Below are positions 1 through 8,798 of a DNA stretch of 64,000 nt, one piece after another. A program made the position numbers and the translations under genes. The stretch lies in NCBI RefSeq assembly GCF_900116565.1, contig NZ_FPCJ01000001.1, positions 310,001-374,000 of the forward strand. Reading direction: 5' to 3'. Every line of letters begins with the position of its first letter. The stretch's first letter is position 1. The notes under the pieces were generated by a model. It ran no database searches. It saw only the letters and a list, made by a program, of their open reading frames with translations, and was not told the origin of the DNA. This stretch comes from Thermoflavifilum thermophilum. Lineage in GTDB: Bacteria > Bacteroidota > Bacteroidia > Chitinophagales > Chitinophagaceae.

Positions 1-175
1 CAGGACCCATTTTGCTGATCTCTGAAAGTGTATAGCCCGTCTGCCTTTCCATAAAGGCATTACACCAGCAGATTGTTTTAAGAAGGTTATGGGAAATATA
101 TACAAGCGCCGGGATCCTATTGAGTACTTGTAACCAGGAATGAATGGATGAAGAAATTTCTGTGTCGGGTTTCAT
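1..175 (-). CDS. PAS-domain regulator, N-terminal fragment (runs off left edge)
   Basis: Only the first 58 codons are inside the window, starting at an ATG at 175 on the minus strand; the rest lies beyond position 1. The visible protein has a hydrophobic strand (PALVYIS), a WCN motif and QTGYTLSEISKMGP. That pattern resembles the start of the PAS-fold domain in the Bacteroidota family of PAS plus LuxR-type helix-turn-helix regulators, where a similar W-C-N...GY...EI...GP run is common. The DNA-binding part cannot be seen, so the LuxR assignment is inference. It lies 47 bp downstream of the ECF sigma factor gene on the same strand and may be co-transcribed with it. Confidence 0.55.
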   Translation of the reverse strand, partial: MKPDTEISSSIHSWLQVLNRIPALVYISHNLLKTICWCNAFMERQTGYTLSEISKMGP

Positions 176-222
176 TGCAATAGGTTTAGATTTTTCGTGA
201 CGTATGTGGATGATCCGCCCAT

Positions 223-822
223 TTACTCTCCCGGCGTCTTTTGTTTAGCCTCAGGTTTCACAGGCTTATCCATTTGTGGGGCAAGGGCTTCCGCAATTTT
301 TCTCAGGGCGATACCCATCTGAGCTTCCACGGTTTTCTGGGAAATTCCCAACAATTCTGCTACTTCCTTGTGTTTTAAACCATATTCTCGAATCAACTGA
401 TAAATTACCCTACAGCGAGGAGGTAATTGTTGAACAGCCAGCTGGATACGACGCTGCATCTCTGCCGTTAAAAACAATTCTTCTGGACCGGCAGATGTTG
501 AAATCCATTCCACAGGATGATCTTCCAGCCGCTCGAGGAGGTTTTTACTGGCCCTGGCCTGATAATTCAACGCAGTATTCTTAATAGCAACATAGAGATA
601 TAACCGAATTTGTTCAATTCGAGCCAGTCGTTCACGTTGCTGCCATACTTTGAGCAAAACATCCGAAACAATCTCTTCTGCTGCTTCGTGGGACTTGATG
701 ATGGATAATGCAAACCGGTACAAGGGGGTATACACATGAAGAAACAAAGCCCGGTAAGCTTCTTCACTGCCAGCTGCTATAGCCGGTAACCACTGCCTGC
801 ACTGCTGTTCATCTACCTTCAT
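223..822 (-). CDS. ECF RNA polymerase sigma factor (Bacteroidota type)
   Basis: A 199-residue sigma-70 family protein. Region 2 (about residues 25-95) has the helix AEEIVSDVLLKVWQQRE typical of ECF factors that bind core polymerase and the -10 element. Region 4 (about 125-180) carries a helix-turn-helix, LKHKEVAELLGISQKTVEAQ, for the -35 element. In Bacteroidota such factors are usually followed by a FecR-type anti-sigma gene and a SusC/SusD pair. Neither is present here: the upstream neighbour is a DUF486 membrane protein and the downstream one a PAS regulator. The C-terminal tail (KPVKPEAKQKTPGE) is charged and low in complexity. Its regulon and trigger cannot be read from the sequence. Confidence 0.9.
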   Translation of the reverse strand: MKVDEQQCRQWLPAIAAGSEEAYRALFLHVYTPLYRFALSIIKSHEAAEEIVSDVLLKVWQQRERLARIEQIRLYLYVAIKNTALNYQARASKNLLERLEDHPVEWISTSAGPEELFLTAEMQRRIQLAVQQLPPRCRVIYQLIREYGLKHKEVAELLGISQKTVEAQMGIALRKIAEALAPQMDKPVKPEAKQKTPGE

Positions 823-881
823 AGGTGGGAATAAGGAGTTACCAGCAAGTAAATTAATGGGAAATTTTCATTTTCCAAAAC

Positions 882-1220
882 TCATCGCTTGAAAACAAAG
901 TACACGGCAGCTATCATGCATACAAAGGAAATCAGGTAGTTCCAGCGCAAGGGTTCTTTCAGGTAAAAGGTGGCAAACGTGGCAAAGACAGCCAATGTAA
1001 TGACTTCCTGCACTATCTTGAGCTGGTAGCCAGTCCATCCTTCAATAGCACCGATCCGGTTGGCCGGCACCTGAAAACAATATTCAAAAAAAGCTATCGA
1101 CCAGCTGATCAGGATCACCTTCCAGAGGGGAATTTGCTCAAGCTTATGGGAGCCAATATGCCAGTACCAGGCTATGGTCATGAATGTGTTGGAACAAATA
1201 AGCAAGATAACAGTGCGCAT
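882..1220 (-). CDS. DMT-superfamily small membrane protein (DUF486)
   Basis: A 112-residue inner-membrane protein with four hydrophobic segments. Its motifs (N-terminal TVILLICSNTFMTIAWYWH, then FFEYCFQVPANRIG and a C-terminal ISFVCMIAAVYFVFKR) match the DUF486 family, a short relative of the drug/metabolite transporter superfamily. The conserved FFEY...VPANRIG stretch is the clearest family mark. Transport function has not been established for the family, so no substrate is proposed. It lies 59 bp upstream of the sigma-factor gene and downstream of a second small membrane protein, all on the minus strand. Confidence 0.85.
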   Translation of the reverse strand: MRTVILLICSNTFMTIAWYWHIGSHKLEQIPLWKVILISWSIAFFEYCFQVPANRIGAIEGWTGYQLKIVQEVITLAVFATFATFYLKEPLRWNYLISFVCMIAAVYFVFKR

Positions 1221-1304
1221 GGAAATGATTTATCGGGCAAATATAGTTTACCATGCGCTTATTATCCCCTCTGTCAGGATTCCAGAGCCCAAAAGATGGC
1301 TTGC

Positions 1305-1544
1305 TCAAGATTCGGAGTGCGGCTGATCTTTTTTAGCCGGCCAATAGGTAATCACATAAAAAATTCCCAGTAACAGCAGAATGGCTCCCCACCACAATCC
1401 TGCATGTAAATCTGCCAATACCACATGAGGCTGATTTATCGCCGAAAACAAAGCAGGTAAACTGGCAATAACAATTATCAACCCATAGATGGTCAACAAT
1501 GAACCAATGAAAAACCAGATGGAAATACCATGTTCTTCGTGCAT
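1305..1544 (-). CDS. Small two-helix membrane protein beside the symporter
   Basis: A 79-residue protein with two hydrophobic helices (about residues 8-32 and 48-67) and a charged tail KKDQPHSES. The start is the ATG at 1544, only 16 bp after the symporter stop, so it is very likely translated from the same mRNA. I do not recognise a named family with certainty. Short two-helix proteins of this kind often sit next to solute:sodium symporters in Bacteroidota glycosidase loci, and an accessory role for the symporter is an inference from position only. Confidence 0.7.
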   Translation of the reverse strand: MHEEHGISIWFFIGSLLTIYGLIIVIASLPALFSAINQPHVVLADLHAGLWWGAILLLLGIFYVITYWPAKKDQPHSES

Positions 1545-1560
1545 GATGAAAAGTTTTTGT

Positions 1561-3303
1561 TTACCAGAAAATAATTTGGAGCACTATAAAGGCAGCAAAT
1601 ACAACTCCAGCCCAGAAGATAGGTCGCTTTACCAGGGGCAGATGCCCTTCCGACGGAATTTCTGTACATCCTCTTACAAGCCCCACCAATTCAGCTTCGG
1701 GCTTGGGGCGGGTAGCCAGGCTAACAATTACAGTCACGGCTACGCAGATTAACCACGACCACAGGGCGCGGTACATATCTTCAGCCATAGCCTTGGCATC
1801 GGGCGATCCAGCAATGATGCTCAATGCACGCGGATCCAGCCGCACCCAGGCCCACATGCCAATAGAAGAGAGGGTACCCGCCAGCAGGCCCCAGAAACCA
1901 CCCGCAGGAGTAGCGCGTTTCCACAACATCCCCAGGATAACCGTGCCATACAACGGTGCAATGAAGAAGCTGAAAAGCGCCTGTACATAATCCATGATAC
2001 TGGCGGCATGCTCTACCAGGTAAGCCGTACCAATGCTTACGAATATGCCCACAATGGTAGCCCAGCGTCCCATGCTCACATAATGCTTATCATCCACCTC
2101 CTTTCCGGTCAGGGCCAGATGAATAGGCTTGTAAATGTCATAAGTCCAAACCGTGGAAAATGCTGTGATATTGCCTGCCATGCCCGACATGAAGCCGGCT
2201 ATCAGTGCCGTAATGCCTAATCCCAGCAATCCTGGACCCAAGTAACGGGCCATCATCAATGGCAAAATTTCGTTGTAGCTGGCTGCTCCCGATGCAGCTG
2301 CCTGATCCTGCCCCACCAGACCTGGCATCACAGCCAACCCAATCAATCCCGGCAATATCACGATAAAGGGAACCAGCATTTTGAAAGCGGCTCCAATGAT
2401 GGGCGACATCTTGGCCGAACGCAAATCTTTTGCAGAAAGGACCCGCTGTACCACCAGAAAATCGGTCGTCCAGTAGCCAAATGAAATAATAAAACCCAAT
2501 CCGAATACAATGCCTACCCAGTTGATGCCCATCGGATTATCCCGGAAATGCCCGAGTGTGCTCCACAAATGGGTATAATCGCCATGCGGAAAATTCTCAT
2601 GGATTCTGGCAATCATGCCTTTCCATCCGCCTACTTCCACCAAACCAATAATGGGAATGAGCAATGCCCCGGCCCAGATCAGGACAAACTGTACCACTTC
2701 ATTAAACATAGCCGAGAGCAAGCCACCCAACGCCACATAAATCAATACCGTGATGGAAGATACCCAGATGCTGAAATTGATATCCCAGCCAATGATCACC
2801 TTCATCACCAATGCCATGGAAAACATGTTCACTCCACTCATCAGAATGGTCATGAAGGCAAATGAAATAGCCGCCAGCATACGGGAACTCTCACCAAATC
2901 GCAGTTTCAGATATCCGGGAACTGAGTGAGTTCGGGAAATGTAATAAAATGGCATCATCACAATGGCCAGAAATAACATGGCCGGAATAGCTCCGATCCA
3001 GTACCAATGAGCAGCCAGAATACCATATTGATAGGCTGAAGCCGCCCACCCCATGAGCTCTAATGAACCCAGATTAGCTGAAATGAATGCCAACCCGGCA
3101 ATCCACATGGTCATCTTCCGCCCCGCCAGAAAAAAATCGTCTCCTGTTTTGGTGAAACGCGACAGATAATAACCAATGCCCAGCACCATGGCAAAATAAA
3201 TCACAATAATGAGCACATCGGCCCAACCCAGACTGATGATACTGGAAGAGGCAAGCAAAACTGCGGGAACACATGAACAAAGCTGAATCATAAACGTACA
3301 CAT
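1561..3303 (-). CDS. Sodium:solute symporter (SSS family), probably for sugars
   Basis: A 580-residue integral membrane protein of the SSS family with about 13-14 predicted helices. The core begins at GWADVLIIVIYFAMVLGIGY (about residue 26), followed by FFLAGRKMTMW, a standard SSS signature near helix 2, then GLAFISANLGSLELMGWA. It should import a solute with Na+ across the inner membrane. The gene directly follows the secreted GH2 glycosidase, suggesting uptake of the released sugar; the exact substrate is inferred from this context. The first 20-odd residues are extra relative to many family members, and an alternative ATG lies at codon 5 (position 3291). Confidence 0.9.
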   Translation of the reverse strand: MCTFMIQLCSCVPAVLLASSSIISLGWADVLIIVIYFAMVLGIGYYLSRFTKTGDDFFLAGRKMTMWIAGLAFISANLGSLELMGWAASAYQYGILAAHWYWIGAIPAMLFLAIVMMPFYYISRTHSVPGYLKLRFGESSRMLAAISFAFMTILMSGVNMFSMALVMKVIIGWDINFSIWVSSITVLIYVALGGLLSAMFNEVVQFVLIWAGALLIPIIGLVEVGGWKGMIARIHENFPHGDYTHLWSTLGHFRDNPMGINWVGIVFGLGFIISFGYWTTDFLVVQRVLSAKDLRSAKMSPIIGAAFKMLVPFIVILPGLIGLAVMPGLVGQDQAAASGAASYNEILPLMMARYLGPGLLGLGITALIAGFMSGMAGNITAFSTVWTYDIYKPIHLALTGKEVDDKHYVSMGRWATIVGIFVSIGTAYLVEHAASIMDYVQALFSFFIAPLYGTVILGMLWKRATPAGGFWGLLAGTLSSIGMWAWVRLDPRALSIIAGSPDAKAMAEDMYRALWSWLICVAVTVIVSLATRPKPEAELVGLVRGCTEIPSEGHLPLVKRPIFWAGVVFAAFIVLQIIFW

Positions 3304-3361
3304 TTAGTAGTGGATAATTAAAAAAATATGCGATGGTTACGGTTACACATGATTTTTCCTT

Positions 3362-5785
3362 TTACTGTGCGCTCAGGTTGATGAATGCTGGCTGCAAGCC
3401 CTCTGCAGTTGCTTTCACTTGAATAGTTCCTTTTTTCCCATCTGATTGCACTACTACCAGAGCCAGCCCGTTGAAAGCATGCCGATCGTGCGATGGGAAG
3501 GAAGTATGATCGATTTCATTTCCATTATCTGTTCCGGCAATGAATCCGGCGCCCTGCACATCAAAGTGAATCAGCTGATCAGCATCGGGCACCAGCGTCC
3601 CATGCTGATCTACCACCTTTACAGTTACAAACGACAGATCGCGCCCATCAGCATGAATTTCGCTACGATCAGGGATGAGTTCAATCCGGTAAGGAGCGCC
3701 AGCCGTGCGTACCACAGCCGTTTTGACAAGCTGCCCATTATGATAAGAAACCGCTTTCAGTTCACCTGGTTCATAAGCCACGCGCCACATCACATGAAAT
3801 TGGCCGGGTTCCTTATGTCTTTTCCCCAACGATTTGCCATTCAGGAAAAGCTCCACTTCATCGGCATGGTTGTAAAAGGCCCATACATCGACTGAATCGC
3901 CCGGCTTCCAGTTCCAATGCGGAAAAATATGCAATACGGTGTCTTGCGTCCACACACTTTGATACATGTAATAAATATCTTTGGGAAAGCCCGCCAGATC
4001 AATAATTCCGAAATACGAACTCCTGGCTGGCCATGGATAAGGTGTAGGCTCTCCAAGATAATCCCAGCCTGTCCAGATGAACATACCTGAAGCAAACGGA
4101 TGATCCATAATAGCGCGCAAAGCGTCTTCGTGCAGATTGCCCCAGGGCACGCAGCAATTATCGTAAGCCGAGCACGTGTAGTCCGAATTCATTTTTTCAT
4201 GGCTGTTGCCACGGGGCGGCCATACCCGAATGCTATCAGATGGCATATCATAATGCCCACGCGTTTCCAGAGCAGAAGTGGTTTCCGTGGCAATGAAAGG
4301 CATGCCGGGGAAGTTTTCGGGAAAATGGTCATAGGCTCCCACATCATAATTGTAGCCGATCAGATCCAGTGCTCCGCTGTGGGCAATGCTGTTTCTGGGA
4401 GATTCCGGATCATTCAGGGCAGAAGTAATGGGCCGGGTTGTATCCAGGCTTTTGACAATGCCCACCAGTTCACGGGCAATGTCGGCCCCGGCAGAATCCC
4501 ACTGATCAGGAATTTCATTGCCAATGCTCCAGATAATCACGCTGGGATGATTGCGGTCGCGCCTGATCATATCTTCCAGATCCCGCCGATGCCATTGATC
4601 CCAGTAGATATGATAATCATATGGGTTTTTGCCTCGCTTCCAGCAATCGAAAGCCTCATCCATCACCAGTATGCCCAATTTGTCGCATAAATCCAGCAGT
4701 TCAGGCGCAGGTGGGTTGTGGGAAGTACGAAAACCATTAACTCCCATTTTTTTCAGCATCTGCAACTGCCGCTCCAGAGCCCGCTCGTGGATGGCTGCAC
4801 CCAGACATCCCAGATCGTGATGGTCGCAAACTCCCCAGATTTTCATGGGTTTCCCATTCAAAGAAAATCCGGTACGCGGATCAAAATGAAAATACCGGAT
4901 ACCCAGCGGCGTAATCACATCATCGATCGTCTGGCCGTTGGCCACAATGCGACTCACCACCCGATACAAATAAGGATCATCGGTGGACCAAAGGTGAGGA
5001 TCGGAAACCTGCAACTGCTGAGCAACAGTTAAAGAATCAGCCTTTGCATCCAGAGGCACGCTGTTTTCAGCAACTGTTTTCCCCGTGGCATCTTCAATCC
5101 GGGTTTGCAGCTGCAGGTTGCGGGTACTTCCCAACCGATTGCGAATCGTGGTTTGCACCCGCACAACAGCTTCATTGTTCGTAATGTGTGGTGTAGTTAC
5201 ATAAACACCCCAGTGATCAATATAACAGGGATGGGTCTTGATCAGCCACACATTTCGGTAAATTCCGGAGCCGGAATACCAGCGTGAATTGGGTTGATGG
5301 GAATTGTCCACCCGTACGGCAATCACATTCTTTCCCCCAATATGCAAATAAGGCGTCAATTCATATTCAAATGAGCTGTACCCGTAAGGCCTTTCACCCA
5401 GGTAATGCCCGTTGATCCACATCCGGCTGTCCATATACACCCCGTCGAAATCAATAAAAAACAGCTTGCCCCGATCGGCTTCCGACACCGTAAAGGTTTT
5501 CCGGTACCAGCCCACCCCGCCAGGTAAGGCGCCACCACCGGGAGTAGCCGGATTATCCCGGCTAAATGTACCTTCAATACTCCAGTCGTGCGGCAAATTC
5601 AATAAGCGCCAGCTGTGATCATCATATCCGGGCTGCTCGGCGCCTACCGGATCACCCAAATGAAAACGCCACTGGGCATCAAAATTCTCTTTCAAACGTG
5701 CCGATTGAGCAAAAGATGTATTCACACAAAACAGGGAGAAGGAAAGAATAATTGTTGAAAAAACAAATTTCTTAACAGGCAGCAT
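3362..5785 (-). CDS. Secreted glycoside hydrolase family 2 (beta-galactosidase-like)
   Basis: An 807-residue exo-glycosidase with a signal peptide ending near FAQ (residue 27). Order of domains: jelly-roll sugar-binding domain (about 35-190), immunoglobulin-like domain (about 195-305), TIM barrel (about 306-600), then C-terminal beta domains that include a DUF4982-like stretch (about 620-690) and an Ig-like end. The acid/base Glu424 is in WSIGNE and the nucleophile Glu501 in FIATETTSA. GFRTSHNPPA and GVCDHHDLG are further GH2 marks. Beta-galactosidase is the commonest activity for this architecture; beta-glucuronidase or beta-mannosidase cannot be excluded. It heads a minus-strand run with the sodium symporter 58 bp downstream. 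Confidence 0.93.
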   Translation of the reverse strand: MLPVKKFVFSTIILSFSLFCVNTSFAQSARLKENFDAQWRFHLGDPVGAEQPGYDDHSWRLLNLPHDWSIEGTFSRDNPATPGGGALPGGVGWYRKTFTVSEADRGKLFFIDFDGVYMDSRMWINGHYLGERPYGYSSFEYELTPYLHIGGKNVIAVRVDNSHQPNSRWYSGSGIYRNVWLIKTHPCYIDHWGVYVTTPHITNNEAVVRVQTTIRNRLGSTRNLQLQTRIEDATGKTVAENSVPLDAKADSLTVAQQLQVSDPHLWSTDDPYLYRVVSRIVANGQTIDDVITPLGIRYFHFDPRTGFSLNGKPMKIWGVCDHHDLGCLGAAIHERALERQLQMLKKMGVNGFRTSHNPPAPELLDLCDKLGILVMDEAFDCWKRGKNPYDYHIYWDQWHRRDLEDMIRRDRNHPSVIIWSIGNEIPDQWDSAGADIARELVGIVKSLDTTRPITSALNDPESPRNSIAHSGALDLIGYNYDVGAYDHFPENFPGMPFIATETTSALETRGHYDMPSDSIRVWPPRGNSHEKMNSDYTCSAYDNCCVPWGNLHEDALRAIMDHPFASGMFIWTGWDYLGEPTPYPWPARSSYFGIIDLAGFPKDIYYMYQSVWTQDTVLHIFPHWNWKPGDSVDVWAFYNHADEVELFLNGKSLGKRHKEPGQFHVMWRVAYEPGELKAVSYHNGQLVKTAVVRTAGAPYRIELIPDRSEIHADGRDLSFVTVKVVDQHGTLVPDADQLIHFDVQGAGFIAGTDNGNEIDHTSFPSHDRHAFNGLALVVVQSDGKKGTIQVKATAEGLQPAFINLSAQ

Positions 5786-5973
5786 GATTGAAATGATTTA
5801 ACAAATAAACAAATCTTTTGAAAAACGGCGTGGAAAATTAGAAAAAGATCAGAAAGTTACAAAACTATTCAGCAACCGATTGTAAAAAATTTTGGAGGAT
5901 GCAGAGGCAAGCTTTACAGTTTCCTGATGGAATAAGCTTTGGAAAATCAGAACTTTGAACAAAATCAAGGCAT

Positions 5974-6675
5974 ATGAATCAGGTCGTTTACATTACCGGC
6001 GGCAGCAAAGGAATCGGAAAAGGAGTAGCTGCTTATCTGCTTCAAAAAGGATATCGGGTAGCCATCAGCAGCCGTAAGCTGGAATCGGCCCAACAGGCTG
6101 CCCGTGAACTGGGAAATACAGATCGGGTGCTCCCACTGCAATCGGATGTGCGAAATTTGGGTGACGAACAGCAGGCTGTACAGACAATTCTGAACCAATG
6201 GGGCAGGCTCGACGTGCTGGTAGCCAATGCGGGAGTAGGACATTTCGCACCCTTCGAAGAAATGACGCCCGAACGCTGGCACGAAACCATTGATACCAAC
6301 CTAAATGGTGTGTACAACAGTGTTCGTGCATCCCTGGAAGCAATCAAAAAAAGTAAGGGCTATATCTTCACCATCGCAAGCCTGGCAGGGACCAATTTTA
6401 TGCCCCAGGGCACGGCCTACAATGCCAGCAAATTTGCCGTAGTGGGCTTTACTCAGGCGCTGATGCTGGATCTCAGGCAATACGACGTACGCGTTACTAC
6501 CATTATGCCTGGCTCTGTAGCCAGTTATTTCAATAACCACGTACCTTCTGAAGCCGATAGCTGGAAAATACAGCCGGAAGATATCGGCGAACTGATTTAT
6601 GATTTGCTACAAATGCATCCACGTGCCTTGCCCAGTAAGATAGAGATCAGACCCACAAAACCTCCTGTAAAATAA
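5974..6675 (+). CDS. Short-chain dehydrogenase/reductase
   Basis: A 233-residue cytosolic SDR. The nucleotide-binding motif TGGSKGIGKG lies at residues 8-17, NAGVG at about 85-89, the catalytic Ser in TIASLAG (about 134), and the YNASK catalytic Tyr/Lys at about 148-152. The arginine/serine stretch SSRK after strand 2 favours NADP(H). The substrate is unknown; it resembles 3-ketoacyl-ACP reductase-like and general ketoreductase SDRs. It stands alone and divergent to the GH2 gene, with 188 bp between them. The A+T-rich region that follows separates it from the phosphate operon. Confidence 0.9.
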   Translation: MNQVVYITGGSKGIGKGVAAYLLQKGYRVAISSRKLESAQQAARELGNTDRVLPLQSDVRNLGDEQQAVQTILNQWGRLDVLVANAGVGHFAPFEEMTPERWHETIDTNLNGVYNSVRASLEAIKKSKGYIFTIASLAGTNFMPQGTAYNASKFAVVGFTQALMLDLRQYDVRVTTIMPGSVASYFNNHVPSEADSWKIQPEDIGELIYDLLQMHPRALPSKIEIRPTKPPVK

Positions 6676-6767
6676 ATCATTCCAAAGAACCGCCAGAAAT
6701 TCGCCCCCATCAAACTCTTTGGATGAATTCTTTTTAGATCAAACAGAAAAAAATCAAAAAATTTTTT

Positions 6768-6796
6768 TTTGAATTCTATAAAGTCTATTATATTTG
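6768..6796 (+). promoter_or_regulatory. Promoter candidate upstream of the hairpin island
   Basis: TTTG at 6768-6771 and TATATTTG at 6789-6796 match the Bacteroidota -33/-7 consensus, with 17 bp between them (usual 19-21, so somewhat short). Transcription would begin near 6803, giving either a leader of about 276 nt for the phosphate operon or a separate small RNA ending near 6985. Confidence 0.5.
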
Positions 6797-6905
6797 CATA
6801 GAATTAGAAAATAACCTTGATTAATTATTTTACAACAACATAAAAAATGAGGTTTGGATGTTTTCCTATTTTCGTCAAATAAAAAGTAGAATAATAAAAG
6901 TCAAT

Positions 6906-6978
6906 ACTATCAAGCTTTCTGGTAGTGGGTTAAAGGAGTACCCAACTGTGCATCGTTGTCCCCTGTCTAGGGGACAAC
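6906..6978 (+). ncRNA. Candidate structured RNA (leader element or small RNA), three hairpins
   Basis: Three inverted repeats follow each other. Hairpin 1: 6906-6912 with 6920-6926 (ACTATCA/TGGTAGT, one G-U). Hairpin 2: 6926-6930 with 6940-6944 (TGGGT/ACCCA), loop TAAAGGAGT; its first base overlaps hairpin 1. Hairpin 3: 6955-6963 with 6970-6978, a perfect 9-bp stem GTTGTCCCC/GGGGACAAC with loop TGTCTA, followed by TTAATTTCC. The island is much richer in G+C than the flanks. No known riboswitch class is recognised. It could be a cis-acting leader of the phosphate operon, an independent sRNA with hairpin 3 as a weak terminator, or a palindromic operator. Confidence 0.4.
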
Positions 6979-7078
6979 TTAATTTCCAAAGTGTTATTTG
7001 TGAATAATAATTGTCAGAAAATTTTATTTTTTTATATAATAATCTACTAAGTTTATAGAATAAATAAACTATTTAAAT

Positions 7079-7822
7079 ATGAAAAGCAGAATTTATTACA
7101 TTCTTTCCGTACAGATTTTCATAAGCAGCATAGGATATGCACAAAAGCAAATTACCCATCAACAATTATACTGGATTCGATATTATGGACAATATGTATT
7201 ATCACCCAACTGGACGGCTACTCTTGAAGTAGAAGACAGGCGATACTTCCAACATAATAGGCAACTATACTGGGTATTGCCCAGAATAAATGTGTTATAT
7301 AATCTTGGATCGGGCTGGCAAGCAGCTGCGGGATTTACTTATTATCTGACAACCAATCCGGCCGATCCGGAAAAATCCGCATCTGTTACAGTACCCGAGC
7401 TCAGGCCTCATCAGGAATTAGATTACAGACAAAATATTAGCACATTAACCATTGATCACAGATATCGACTCGAAGAGCGATGGATTCATCATTATGCTGG
7501 AAGTAAGCTTACACCTGGCTACAGTTTTAATTTCCGTTTTCGGTACCAATTACAACTCTCCTATCCTATTATCAACAAATCAAAACCTGCAGGCAGATTA
7601 ACAGCCAAATTAGCGGATGAAATCTTGCTCAATTTCGGTCGTCAGATTGTGTATAATGCATTTGATCAGAATCGTATTTATGCAGGTCTGAATTATGGCA
7701 TTTCTCCTAATGTCCAGTTGGAACTGGGATATCTGAACTGGTTTCAGCAAAGGAGTTCAGGCAATCAATACTATAATCGAGATAATATCAGACTTACTTT
7801 TTATCATCGATTGAAATTCTGA
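7079..7822 (+). CDS. DUF2490 outer-membrane beta-barrel protein
   Basis: A 247-residue protein with a signal peptide cleaved near SIGYAQ (residue 21). The mature part is made of alternating amphipathic strands rich in Tyr, Trp, Gln and Asn (for example YWVLPRINVLYNL, LQLSYPI, LTFYHRLKF) and ends in an aromatic residue, as outer-membrane barrels do. The WTATLEVEDRRYF and HQELDYRQ stretches fit DUF2490. It is the first gene of the operon with pstSCAB, 30 bp before pstS. A role as outer-membrane channel or recruiter for phosphate is inferred from position; the family itself has no assigned function that I know of. Confidence 0.8.
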   Translation: MKSRIYYILSVQIFISSIGYAQKQITHQQLYWIRYYGQYVLSPNWTATLEVEDRRYFQHNRQLYWVLPRINVLYNLGSGWQAAAGFTYYLTTNPADPEKSASVTVPELRPHQELDYRQNISTLTIDHRYRLEERWIHHYAGSKLTPGYSFNFRFRYQLQLSYPIINKSKPAGRLTAKLADEILLNFGRQIVYNAFDQNRIYAGLNYGISPNVQLELGYLNWFQQRSSGNQYYNRDNIRLTFYHRLKF

Positions 7823-7852
7823 AAAAGATTTATTAACTCAAAAATCTATCAT

Positions 7853-8797
7853 ATGTACAAGGCTGTTCCAATCATCGCCACAATGTTTGTATTTTCCATT
7901 CTGCAATCAGGATGCCGGCAAAGCCACACTCATCATATTCGCATATCGGGTGCTTTTGCCTTGTATCCACTCGTTGTCAAATGGGCTGAAGAGTATAAAA
8001 AAACACATCCAGATATCCAGTTCGATATTTCTGCAGGAGGAGCCGGAAAAGGGCTAACAGACGTACTTACGGGTGCCGTTGATATAGGCATGTTTTCCCG
8101 CGAACTTACACCCGAGGAATCTGGAAAAGGAATCTGGAAAGTGGCCATCGCAAAAGATGCTGTGCTGCCAACGATAAATGCCAAAAATCCGTTGTTGCAT
8201 TATATTCTACAAAAAGGGCTAACAAAAGCACAATTTCAACGCATTTTCCTAAACAGTGGTACTCTTACCTGGCAATCTGTAATGGATACACCCGTTTCAG
8301 TTCCGCTTCATGTATATACCCGTTCCGATGCTTCTGGTGCTGCTGAAACGTGGGCAAAATATCTGGGCGTGAAACAAGAAAATCTAAAAGGCACAGGTAT
8401 TTACGGGGATCCAGGATTAGCAGATGCCGTCTTAAAAGACGTGTATGGCGTTGGGTTCAACAATGCTATCTACATTTATGACCTGACGACCGACAAAAAA
8501 CGAGAAGGGCTGGAAGTGATTCCCATTGATATAAACAATAATGGCAGAATTGATGCTGATGAAAACTTTTATGATAGTTTTGATCATGTACTTCAGGCTA
8601 TCTCGGAAGGCAAATATCCATCTCCTCCTGCCAGGCCGCTATATTTCATTACAAAAGGCAAACCTGATAATCGGGATATTCTGGAATTCCTGAAATGGGT
8701 ACTTACATATGGACAATCATATGTAAAGTCGGCGGGTTATGTGCCATTGCCGGAACAATCGATTCAATCCTCATTGCAGGAATTCAAACAACAGTAA
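7853..8797 (+). CDS. pstS: Phosphate-binding lipoprotein PstS
   Basis: A 314-residue periplasmic substrate-binding protein of the Pst importer. A lipobox LQSGC puts the lipidated Cys at residue 21. ISGAFALYPLV (about 31-41), AGGAGKG (61-67) and TRSDASGAAETW (156-167) are the phosphate-contact segments typical of the PstS group in which serine, threonine and arginine hold the oxyanion. Residues 226-237, DINNNGRIDADE, form a textbook 12-residue EF-hand-like calcium loop. It is followed after one base by pstC. Another tetrahedral oxyanion is possible in principle, but gene order and PstB support phosphate. Confidence 0.88.
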   Translation: MYKAVPIIATMFVFSILQSGCRQSHTHHIRISGAFALYPLVVKWAEEYKKTHPDIQFDISAGGAGKGLTDVLTGAVDIGMFSRELTPEESGKGIWKVAIAKDAVLPTINAKNPLLHYILQKGLTKAQFQRIFLNSGTLTWQSVMDTPVSVPLHVYTRSDASGAAETWAKYLGVKQENLKGTGIYGDPGLADAVLKDVYGVGFNNAIYIYDLTTDKKREGLEVIPIDINNNGRIDADENFYDSFDHVLQAISEGKYPSPPARPLYFITKGKPDNRDILEFLKWVLTYGQSYVKSAGYVPLPEQSIQSSLQEFKQQ

Positions 8798-8798
8798 C

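Larger units (their letters stand above)
6676..7078. other. 403-bp A+T-rich intergenic region with a three-hairpin island
   Basis: No convincing ORF is present. The stretch is clearly A+T-richer than its surroundings. It holds a promoter-like pair at 6768-6796, a second weaker -7 candidate (TAAGTTTA) at 7048-7055 close to the DUF2490 start at 7079, and between them an island of about 75 bp (6906-6978) that can fold into three successive hairpins. See the separate entries. Confidence 0.7.
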
